Source of the DNA: Methanomassiliicoccales archaeon
Lineage (GTDB): Archaea > Thermoplasmatota > Thermoplasmata > Methanomassiliicoccales > JACIVX01
Direction: 5' to 3'
DNA: 12,951 bases
Assembly (NCBI GenBank): GCA_028682925.1
Contig: JAJRAG010000006.1
Location: 1 to 12,951 of the forward strand
In this document: piece after piece, positions 6,655-12,951 of the stretch
How positions within the stretch are numbered: position 1 is the stretch's first letter
Layout: each line of letters begins with the position of its first letter
Translations under genes and position numbers: made by a program
The notes under the pieces: generated by a model
The model's input: only the letters and a program-made list of their open reading frames with translations
Database searches by the model: none
Told to the model about the DNA's origin: nothing

Positions 6655-7607
6655 AGTTCCCGGTCGAGCTCTGCAACAACTTGGATTATGAGACTGGACA
6701 CGGGACGCCAAGGTACTTTCTCAAGATCGACCTCGACGATGTTGCAGAAGGGAGAACGGCATCCATCCCTGTCTACTGGAGACCCAATGGGTCGCACCCG
6801 ATCCTGAAGGAGATCTACTACGCTGACATCGGTGGGTTCAGGATCGAGAAGGGCAACCTTCAGACCCTCGCGATGGCAGTGGAGGAAGCCATAGAGACTC
6901 TGGTCGATCATAGGACCCTTCCGTACTACTCGATTACGCTTCCGAACAACAGCAGGATCCCAGTCTTCCTGGTAGGAGAGAAACTGAAGCTCGAGGAAGG
7001 AGGCATTAAGGTAACCGGGGAAGACGTTGGGGAAGTCTACCGGAAGCTCAGCAGACAGTTGATTTCAACGAAGGTGATCAAGAGCGAGGATGAACTCAGG
7101 GTCAGCATATTCCTGTGGGCTGACCTGAAGCTCTACCCACCGGCATTCATATTCCAGGACATCAGGAAGAAGGTGTGGCTCCCAATATTCTCCCACGAGA
7201 AATCAGGGACTACGATGTTGAACTTCGACCTCATAGACAAACCTTCGAAGTTCTTCAAGATTGAGGAGCTGGTGGCCCTTCGGAAGGAGGTTTCCTCTTA
7301 CCTGATGTCAAACAGATCGATCTTCTCCCCCTATTCTTTATTTCTGAACCATGTGAAGGACGATTTCTGGAAGGAGTTGCACAAGACGATCCTCAAGGAA
7401 GACGTATGCCTGAGATACGAGAGCCTGGGTCAGAGGCGCGAGATCTCGGTCTACAAGATCGGAGAAGAGCACCTCGCCGCGGACAGACCGAGGATATACT
7501 TCGGTCAGGATCGAGAGCAACTCAGGAACAATGTGGCCGAGAGGTTGAAGGAAGAGGGGTTGGTCCAGAGTACTACATCAGTAGTGGTTGAGAAGAGGAG
7601 GTCGTAG
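6651..7607 (+). CDS. Unrecognised 318-residue cytoplasmic protein in the nitrogen operon
   Basis: I do not recognise the family. The frame is open further upstream, but an ATG at 6450 would lie deep inside the PII gene and give an unlikely Arg-rich N-terminus. The TTG at 6651 overlaps the PII stop (TTGA) and is preceded by GGGAGAGG, giving an N-terminus MKFPVELCNNLDYETGHG. No signal peptide, membrane span or clear metal-binding motif is visible. The composition is soluble, mixed alpha/beta, with a charged C-terminus (EKRRS). Noticeable stretches are PVYWRPNGSHPILKEIYYAD near residue 40 and FLWADLKLYPPAFIFQDIRK near the middle. It sits between PII and a flotillin with only 2 nt to the next start, so it is surely co-translated with them. 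A PII- or flotillin-associated role is inference from position only. Confidence 0.85.
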   Translation: MKFPVELCNNLDYETGHGTPRYFLKIDLDDVAEGRTASIPVYWRPNGSHPILKEIYYADIGGFRIEKGNLQTLAMAVEEAIETLVDHRTLPYYSITLPNNSRIPVFLVGEKLKLEEGGIKVTGEDVGEVYRKLSRQLISTKVIKSEDELRVSIFLWADLKLYPPAFIFQDIRKKVWLPIFSHEKSGTTMLNFDLIDKPSKFFKIEELVALRKEVSSYLMSNRSIFSPYSLFLNHVKDDFWKELHKTILKEDVCLRYESLGQRREISVYKIGEEHLAADRPRIYFGQDREQLRNNVAERLKEEGLVQSTTSVVVEKRRS

Positions 7608-7609
7608 AG

Positions 7610-9031
7610 ATGTATGAATACGAAATTCTTGGAACTATAGTGGGAGTTCTTGCCCTTCTGTTCATGATATGGGCAGCACGCTATACCAAATGCGGGCCGA
7701 ACGAAGTATTGATAATATCTGGTAGAAAGCACAAGATCGCCGATGCGACAGCAAAGAAGATGGTCGGTTATAGGGTCATCAAGGGAGGAGGGACATTCGT
7801 ATGGCCTGTGAAAGAGCAAATCCGCAGGATGTCCCTTGAACTGATGAACCTTGATGTGCGGACGCCAGAAGTCTATTCGATTCACGGCGTTCCGATATCG
7901 GTCGAGGCGACCACCCAAGTCAAGATTAAGGGCGACGACCTGTCAATCATGACCGCTGCCGAGCACTTCCTCTCAAGGTCGAAGGACGATATAATGAAAA
8001 CCGCCCTCCAGGTGATAGAGGGTTACATGAGGGCGACCATAAGCGCACTCACACCTGAGGAGATATACCAGAAGAGGAGGGATCTCGCGGACAAGGTCAA
8101 GACCGCTGCGAGTTCGGACCTCGGCAAGATGGGGCTCGAAATCATATCACTGACAATCAAGAGCGTCACGGACTCGCAAGGATATCTCGATGCATTGGGT
8201 CGTCCCAAGATAGCCCAGGTCAAGAGGGACGCTCTTATCGGAGAGGCCAGAGCAGACGAGGAAGCAAAGACGGTCAGGTTCCAGGCGGACACCAAGATCG
8301 AGCTGTCGAGAAGGGACTTCGAGATGAGAAGGGCTGAGTATGAGTCGGAAATCGCTCAGAAGAAGGCTGTGTCAGATCTGTCCTACGACTTGCAGAAATT
8401 CAAAACCGAACAGCTGGTAAAACAGGAGGAGATCAAGGTAGGGATAGTGGAAAAGGAGCTGTCGACCGAACTCGCGGATAAGGAAATCTCCAGGAAGGAA
8501 AAGGAGCTGTTTGCTGAAGTGGTCAAGCCAGCCGAGGCCGAGAAGAAGAAGATCGAAATCCTCTCAGAAGCCGAAAAATACAGGCTGACGGAGGAAGCGG
8601 GCGGAATGGCAGAATCAATAAGGGCAACGGGTCTCGCGGAGGCCGAAATAATAAAACAAAAGGGATTCTCTGAAGCCGAGACGATGCAGAAGAAGGCTGA
8701 GGCATGGGGTGAGTACAACGAAGCCGCAATCACCTCGATGTTCGTCGACGTGATGCCGAAGATGGCGGAAGCAATCGCCGCCCCGCTCGCAAAGACGGAG
8801 AAGATAGTGATAGTCTCGAACGACGGAAAGTCGACTGGTGCGAACAAGATCACTGGAGACATAACACAGATCCTTGCTCAGCTTCCGACCATCGTCGAGT
8901 CTCTGACGGGTGTGAAACTTAGTGACATCGTGAAGAGAATACCTGGGATAGGCGGAATGCTGAAGACCGAAACGGGAACAATACCAGTGACAGGAAGTGA
9001 AGAGGCGTGTTCGGAGGAAGGGACTCCTTAA
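7610..9031 (+). CDS. Flotillin-like SPFH-domain membrane protein
   Basis: 473 residues. A single N-terminal membrane span at about residues 7-24 is followed by an SPFH/band-7 domain (about 26-200; NEVLIISGRKHKI, GGGTFVWPVKEQIRRMSLE, then VYSIHGVPISVEATTQVKI). A long Ala/Glu/Lys-rich coiled coil runs over about 205-365, with EAEKYRL and GLAEAEIIKQKGFSEAET repeats typical of flotillins. After this comes a short tail with AEAIAAPLAKTEKIVIVSNDG. Flotillins form large membrane-anchored cage assemblies that organise lipid and protein microdomains. The start follows an AGGAGGT motif at 7 nt and lies 2 nt after the previous stop. The 3' end overlaps glnA by 25 bases. Its place inside a nitrogen-assimilation operon suggests a scaffold for Amt, PII or glutamine synthetase; this is inference. 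YqiK/FloT-type proteins are the nearest familiar relatives. Confidence 0.93.
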   Translation: MYEYEILGTIVGVLALLFMIWAARYTKCGPNEVLIISGRKHKIADATAKKMVGYRVIKGGGTFVWPVKEQIRRMSLELMNLDVRTPEVYSIHGVPISVEATTQVKIKGDDLSIMTAAEHFLSRSKDDIMKTALQVIEGYMRATISALTPEEIYQKRRDLADKVKTAASSDLGKMGLEIISLTIKSVTDSQGYLDALGRPKIAQVKRDALIGEARADEEAKTVRFQADTKIELSRRDFEMRRAEYESEIAQKKAVSDLSYDLQKFKTEQLVKQEEIKVGIVEKELSTELADKEISRKEKELFAEVVKPAEAEKKKIEILSEAEKYRLTEEAGGMAESIRATGLAEAEIIKQKGFSEAETMQKKAEAWGEYNEAAITSMFVDVMPKMAEAIAAPLAKTEKIVIVSNDGKSTGANKITGDITQILAQLPTIVESLTGVKLSDIVKRIPGIGGMLKTETGTIPVTGSEEACSEEGTP

Positions 9032-10473
9032 GGGAATCGAAGAAGGAGAAGGACAGGACCAAGCTCTCGGAGATTCAGGATCTCTGCGCTTCTGGTAAGG
9101 TCAAGATAGTGGACTTCAAATTCACTGACCTACCTGGCACACTGCAGCACATATCGATCCCTGCGCAGAGGTTCAGCGCTGACTTGCTCGCAGGTGGTAT
9201 CGGGTTCGATGGGTCCAGCATCAGAGGGTTCGCCGAAATACAGGAAAGCGACATGCTCCTGATGCCGGACCAGAACACCGCGTTCGTCGATCCCGTGTGC
9301 AAGGTACCCACCGCCTCCTTCATTTGCGACGTTCATGATCCGGTGACCAGAGAGAGATACTGGCGCGACCCACGATATATCGCCCAAAAGGCCGAGACAT
9401 ACATGAAGTCCATGAAGATCGCGGACGTCGCGTACTTCGGACCCGAAGCGGAGTTTTTCGTCTTCGACTCCGTGAGATTCGACCAGAACCAGCACAGCGG
9501 TTACTATTACCTCGAATCGGAAGAGGGGGCTTGGAACTCTGGAAGGGACGGAGAAGCGAATCTTGGCTACAGACCGCGGTATAAGGAGGGATACTTCCCC
9601 GCCCCTCCGACCGATACCCTCATGGATTTCAGATCGACCGCGATCATGAAGATGGCCAACGTGGGCATAGAGGTTGAGGTGCACCACCACGAGGTCGCAA
9701 CCGGTGGACAGGGCGAGATAGGCATCAAGTACCAGCCCATGACGAAGGTCGCGGACCACCTCATGCTTTACAAGTACGTTCTGAAGAACGTCGCGAAGGA
9801 GCACAACAAGACGGTCACATTCATGCCGAAGCCAATATTCCAGGACAATGGCTCGGGAATGCACGTTCACATAAGCCTCGCAAAGGAAGGCGTCAATCTG
9901 TTCTACAATCAGGAAGGATACGCGCAGCTCAGCCTCATGGCGATGAATTTCATCGGGGGTCTGCTCGCGCACTCCCCAGCACTGCTCGCGTTCACCTCCC
10001 CGACGACGAACTCCTATCGACGCCTCGTCCCGGGCTATGAGGCTCCGGTCAACCTGGTGTACTCACAGCGGAACAGGAGCGCCGCCATAAGGATACCAAT
10101 CTATTCACATAGCCCCAAGTCGAAGCGCATCGAGTACAGACCTCCTGATCCAAGCTGCAACCCATACCTTGCTTTCGCCGCAATACTCATGGCTGGTCTG
10201 GACGGTGTGGCGAAGAGGATGGACCCCGGCGAACCCATGGACGTTGACATATTCGAACTGCCGCCCGAACAAGCGGCGAAAATCAAAACCGTGCCGGGAT
10301 CGCTCGAGAAGGTTCTCGAGGAACTCGAAGCAGACCAGGAGTTCTTGCTGAAGGGAGGAGTGTTCACAAAAGACCTCATTGAGACCTGGATCGACTACAA
10401 GAGGAGAAGGGAAAACGACCAGATAAGGCTCAGACCGCATCCTTACGAGTTCTACCTTTACTTTGACGTCTAG
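9007..10473 (+). CDS. glnA: Glutamine synthetase, type I (GSI-beta-like), no adenylylation tyrosine
   Basis: A 488-residue enzyme making glutamine from glutamate, ammonia and ATP (EC 6.3.1.2); the family forms dodecamers in the cytoplasm. Visible motifs are FDGSSIRGF (67-75), the metal ligands in GPEAEFF (Glu147, Glu149), EVHHHEVATGGQGE (224-237), KPIFQDNGSGMHVHISL (275-291, His286), RRLVPGYEAPVN (338-349) and NRSAAIRIP (356-364). The segment around 161-190, including EGAWNS, matches the insertion found in the enteric GSI-beta type. The position of the adenylylated Tyr397 of E. coli is Phe416 (DIFELPPE), so control by adenylylation is excluded. No ATG occurs near the expected N-terminus; GTG 9007 is the best start, with AAGTGAAGAGG just upstream, and it adds about 17 charged residues. 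It overlaps the flotillin gene by 25 bases and ends the operon, so PII or metabolite control is more likely than covalent modification. Confidence 0.96.
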   Translation: MFGGRDSLRESKKEKDRTKLSEIQDLCASGKVKIVDFKFTDLPGTLQHISIPAQRFSADLLAGGIGFDGSSIRGFAEIQESDMLLMPDQNTAFVDPVCKVPTASFICDVHDPVTRERYWRDPRYIAQKAETYMKSMKIADVAYFGPEAEFFVFDSVRFDQNQHSGYYYLESEEGAWNSGRDGEANLGYRPRYKEGYFPAPPTDTLMDFRSTAIMKMANVGIEVEVHHHEVATGGQGEIGIKYQPMTKVADHLMLYKYVLKNVAKEHNKTVTFMPKPIFQDNGSGMHVHISLAKEGVNLFYNQEGYAQLSLMAMNFIGGLLAHSPALLAFTSPTTNSYRRLVPGYEAPVNLVYSQRNRSAAIRIPIYSHSPKSKRIEYRPPDPSCNPYLAFAAILMAGLDGVAKRMDPGEPMDVDIFELPPEQAAKIKTVPGSLEKVLEELEADQEFLLKGGVFTKDLIETWIDYKRRRENDQIRLRPHPYEFYLYFDV

Positions 10474-10490
10474 GATTGACCTCCATCCCA

Positions 10491-10508
10491 TTCTCTTCCT
10501 TTTCTTCC
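10491..10508 (+). terminator. Pyrimidine-rich stretch after glnA, possible terminator
   Basis: TTCTCTTCCTTTTCTTCC begins 18 nt after the glnA stop. Archaeal termination often occurs at T-rich tracts without a hairpin. It sits in the 93-base space between convergent genes. The T runs are short, so the call is weak. Confidence 0.3.
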
Positions 10509-10566
10509 CATCCGCAATCGGGACCGCCATGGATATCCGACGATTTGGACACAAGCAGGACTGCGC

Positions 10567-11844
10567 CTACTCTACGAAATGATGGGTCAGCTTCATGACG
10601 TCTCGGTACGGGACCACCCCAACGATCCGTCCTTCATCGTCGGTTACTGGGACCGCCCTGAAATCATAACGCGCGAATATCCTTGATGCATCCCTGAGAG
10701 TGCTGTCAAGGCCCAGACTGATGACGTTCTTTACCATGACATCTCCAAGAAGGGCTTTCTCATCCGCCTTCAGAAGCTCTTTTATGTCGAGCACCCCGAG
10801 CAGCTTGTCGTTTTCGTCGACGACATAGATATACATGACGACGTCTTTGCTCTTCGCGATTGACTGATATTCGCTTCGCGCCTGCTCAGCTGTCTCATCG
10901 GGAAACATGGCCAGGAAATTCAATGATGTGAAGTTCAATATGTTCTCGTCCTGCTTTTCGAGAATTGATCTTATCTTGACGGCATTGTCTTCATTCATCA
11001 AATCTATGATTTCTCTCGCATCCATAGATGGTAAAGCTGCCAAGACATCTGCGGCTTGACCGGGTGTCATCAGGTCAATCAATTCTGCGACCTTCTCTCT
11101 CCTCAAGGAGGAGATCAGGGATCTCTGGACGTTTGGATTTATCTCCTCCAGAGTGTCCGAGGCTTGCTCGGTGTCTAGCTGATGGAAAACGGCTAGTCTC
11201 TGATCGTGATCCAACTCCTCTAGAATGTCCGCCAAGTCCACCGGCGGAAGATCGTTCAGCTTCTCTTTCAAGACCTTGAGCCTGACATCTCCTTTGAAGG
11301 AGCTCAAGTCGGTCGGCATGGACTGAACGTAAAACCAAGGGATCATGACATCCTCTGTCTCACCAGCACGCTTGCGCATCACTTCGGCCAAGCGTCTCAT
11401 GCCTACCCTCCTCAGCCGCGCGTGTTTGTCGGAATCCACATAGGTGACATAGAGTCTGTTGTTCTTCATCATCAGTTTGAGATCGTAGACAATCTCGACG
11501 ATGTTGTCCTCCATGTCCAGGACCTTCTTGTCCAGAATGTGGTCCTTCAACAAGATCGAACCTTCAGGAGGCTCGGCTTCGTACTTTGTGATATTCTCCA
11601 GGTCAATGACGATCACCTTCGCGGTCATCGACTTGACCTTCGGCCATGGCACTATCAGTGAATGATTTCCAAAGGGACGAGTAACAATGATGTCTGTGAC
11701 CTCAGCGACCTTGTCCCTGTCGACGACGACAATGTCGGAGAGTTTACCGATCCTCTTTCCATTGAGGACCACATCTACTCCTATGATATCGGTCAGGAGG
11801 AAGTCCTGGATCGGCCCGTTCCCTTTGCCCGCTTCGTTCTGCAT
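10567..11844 (-). CDS. PRC-barrel / MgtE_N / CBS-pair protein, probable Mg2+ sensor partner of the Nramp transporter
   Basis: 425 residues, soluble. Order of parts: a PRC-barrel-like region at about 18-85 (IIGVDVVLNGKRIGKLSDIV), a second similar repeat at about 98-178 (DKKVLDMEDNIVEIVYDLKL), an MgtE N-terminal superhelical domain at about 195-295 (LPPVDLADILEELDHDQR, REKVAELIDLMTPGQAADVL), and two CBS motifs (about 305-365 and 368-425, with VMVKNVISLGLDSTLRDA). MgtE channels use exactly this N-domain plus CBS pair to sense intracellular Mg2+; here the MgtE membrane domain is absent. The gene follows a small membrane protein by 6 nt and an Nramp-family transporter, implying one operon. GGAGG lies 13 nt before the ATG, rather far. 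The likely role is a cytosolic regulatory subunit gating the transporter; this is inferred from domain content and position. Confidence 0.88.
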   Translation of the reverse strand: MQNEAGKGNGPIQDFLLTDIIGVDVVLNGKRIGKLSDIVVVDRDKVAEVTDIIVTRPFGNHSLIVPWPKVKSMTAKVIVIDLENITKYEAEPPEGSILLKDHILDKKVLDMEDNIVEIVYDLKLMMKNNRLYVTYVDSDKHARLRRVGMRRLAEVMRKRAGETEDVMIPWFYVQSMPTDLSSFKGDVRLKVLKEKLNDLPPVDLADILEELDHDQRLAVFHQLDTEQASDTLEEINPNVQRSLISSLRREKVAELIDLMTPGQAADVLAALPSMDAREIIDLMNEDNAVKIRSILEKQDENILNFTSLNFLAMFPDETAEQARSEYQSIAKSKDVVMYIYVVDENDKLLGVLDIKELLKADEKALLGDVMVKNVISLGLDSTLRDASRIFARYDFRAVPVTDDEGRIVGVVPYRDVMKLTHHFVE

Positions 11845-11850
11845 TGGACT

Positions 11851-12051
11851 TCATCCGCCTCCTGTCACGAGGGTATAGAACTTGTAACCAAGTATGAGCA
11901 CCAGTATTAAAAGGTAGATTCTCAACAACAGAAGAGCGATCTTGACGCCCTTTGTCATCCTAATACGGGGGGTGGCGTACTTCACGTTGATCTCCTTGAT
12001 CTTGGAGAGCTGGGAACTGATCCATCCTTTCGCTTTTCTTGCCATATTCAT
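11851..12051 (-). CDS. Small single-TM membrane protein between transporter and sensor genes
   Basis: 66 residues from ATG 12051, or 64 from the ATG at 12045, which has better spacing from the AAGGGGAA motif. The N-terminal half is basic and amphipathic (ARKAKGWISSQLSKIKE, then RIRMTKGVK). A hydrophobic span follows at about residues 37-59 (IALLLLRIYLLILVLILGY), with a short tail ending TGGG. No family recognised. By the positive-inside rule, the basic N-terminus should be cytoplasmic. It lies 18 nt after the Nramp stop and 6 nt before the CBS protein gene, so it is probably co-translated with both. It may be a small accessory subunit that links the soluble CBS/MgtE_N protein to the transporter, but that is a guess from position. 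Confidence 0.75.
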   Translation of the reverse strand: MNMARKAKGWISSQLSKIKEINVKYATPRIRMTKGVKIALLLLRIYLLILVLILGYKFYTLVTGGG

Positions 12052-12069
12052 TTCCCCTTCATTTCACGA

Positions 12070-12951
12070 TCACCCGAACATCCCCGGGAACAGCACGCTG
12101 AGCCCGTACAAGGTGGACAAAGCGACTATCATAACCACGATCGAGTAACTCACTATGTTCTGAGCCAGCGAGTTCTTGTGCTTGCCCATTAGCTCCTCGC
12201 TGTTGAGCAGGAGTATCAGAAAGACCAGTGCAGCAGGTAGAAGAGTGACTGCTATGACTTGAACGAACAAGGTTATGAGGACGAGAGGCGCCCGCGGAAT
12301 CAACACGACGATGCCGGCGGTGACAAGAGCGAAGAGGTAGAGCCCGTAGAACCAAGGAGCCTCCTTGACCTTCTTGTTCAGCGAGTGAGCCCAACCGAAG
12401 ACCTCTCCAACCGCCCATGAGCTTGCAAGCGAAATGCATATGGCCCCAAGCAGACCTGCATTGAACAGACCGATGGCCAGGAACGTACCTACCCATGAGT
12501 TGGTGGGCATGATCACTTCTGCCGCCTGTGCAGCGCTCTCGATGGTCGTTCCACCTGGCTGATACAGCAGAGTGCCTGTCACGATAATCACGAATACGGC
12601 CACGGTGACCGTGAACACGGCACCTATCATGGTATCGAACTTGCCCCACGGGATATCTTTTTCCTTCATACCCTTGTCCACTACGGAGCTCTGCTGGAAG
12701 AAGACCATCCACGGGGCTATCGTTGTCCCTATGTTGGCCATAAGAATGAAGAACAGTTCTCCGCTGAAGCCGCCAGGGAAACCCGGGATCAATCCGGCCC
12801 CAAGTCTGCCAATATCAGGATGTACAAGAAACGCGGCCGGGATATAGACCACATTCAAAGCGCAGAATAGGAGCACGATCTTCTCCCACGTCCAGTATCG
12901 ACCTTGTAGGACCATGACCATCATGAGGATGGCGACGATGATGACGGTGAG
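12070..12951 (-). CDS. Nramp-family divalent metal transporter (5' part outside window), likely Mg2+-type
   Basis: The frame stays open to the right edge (nine codons beyond the first internal Met at 12924), so the N-terminal part, including the TM1 DPGN region, is missing. About 293 residues remain with about eight hydrophobic spans. The TM6 region reads MANIGTTIAPWMVFFQQSS, the Nramp signature position. Canonical Mn/Fe transporters have Met-Pro-His here, where Met is a metal ligand; this protein has Ala-Pro-Trp (12711-12719). Nramp-related Mg2+ transporters (NRMT) are known to lack that Met. Together with the downstream MgtE_N/CBS protein this favours Mg2+ as substrate. It ends 18 nt before a small membrane-protein gene in the same operon. 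Confidence 0.88.
   Translation of the reverse strand, partial: LTVIIVAILMMVMVLQGRYWTWEKIVLLFCALNVVYIPAAFLVHPDIGRLGAGLIPGFPGGFSGELFFILMANIGTTIAPWMVFFQQSSVVDKGMKEKDIPWGKFDTMIGAVFTVTVAVFVIIVTGTLLYQPGGTTIESAAQAAEVIMPTNSWVGTFLAIGLFNAGLLGAICISLASSWAVGEVFGWAHSLNKKVKEAPWFYGLYLFALVTAGIVVLIPRAPLVLITLFVQVIAVTLLPAALVFLILLLNSEELMGKHKNSLAQNIVSYSIVVMIVALSTLYGLSVLFPGMFG

Noticed and set aside
9130..9972. 280-codon minus-strand ORF opposite glnA
   Set aside because: It is antisense to the well-conserved glutamine synthetase frame and its translation has no family features.
12059..12712. 217-codon minus-strand ORF in another frame of the Nramp gene
   Set aside because: Arg/His/Ser-rich shadow of the transporter frame, which shows clear membrane spans and the Nramp motif.

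Overview
The window looks archaeal. Archaeal-style TATA elements precede genes, Shine-Dalgarno motifs sit close to the starts, Arg AGG/AGA and Ile ATA codons are frequent, and PRC-barrel/MgtE_N/CBS proteins appear beside an amt-glnK arrangement. A member of the Thermoplasmatota or a related euryarchaeal lineage would fit, but that is inference. Several enzymes (glutamine-dependent NAD synthetase, GSI-beta-like glutamine synthetase) resemble bacterial forms.

Left part (minus strand, 1-1619): a GlcD-type FAD-binding oxidoreductase that runs off the left edge. It is coupled by an ATGA overlap to a short upstream gene that looks like a shortened or decaying HdrB-type CCG iron-sulfur protein. Next is about 700 bases with no convincing gene (1620-2327), then a complete glutamine-dependent NAD+ synthetase on the minus strand (2328-4073).

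Centre (plus strand, 4593-10473): a compact nitrogen-assimilation operon. The order is ammonium channel Amt, two tandem PII proteins, an unrecognised 318-residue protein starting at TTG, a flotillin/SPFH membrane protein, and type I glutamine synthetase. Junctions are 11 nt, overlap, overlap, 2 nt and a 25-nt overlap, so the whole set is probably co-transcribed and translationally coupled. The 489-base divergent region upstream (4104-4592) holds a potential three-way-junction RNA fold, spaced direct repeats and several TATA-like boxes.

Right part (minus strand, 10567-12951): an Nramp-family transporter (its 5' part is off the right edge), a small single-TM protein, and a cytosolic PRC-barrel/MgtE_N/CBS protein. 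They are closely spaced like an operon. The transporter lacks the usual Nramp TM6 Met-Pro-His motif, and its partner has an MgtE-like sensor architecture, which together suggest magnesium transport rather than Mn/Fe transport.

The most interesting points are the embedding of a flotillin and an unknown protein between PII and glutamine synthetase, the structured leader of that operon, the divergent second PII, and the possible Mg2+ transporter/sensor cassette.
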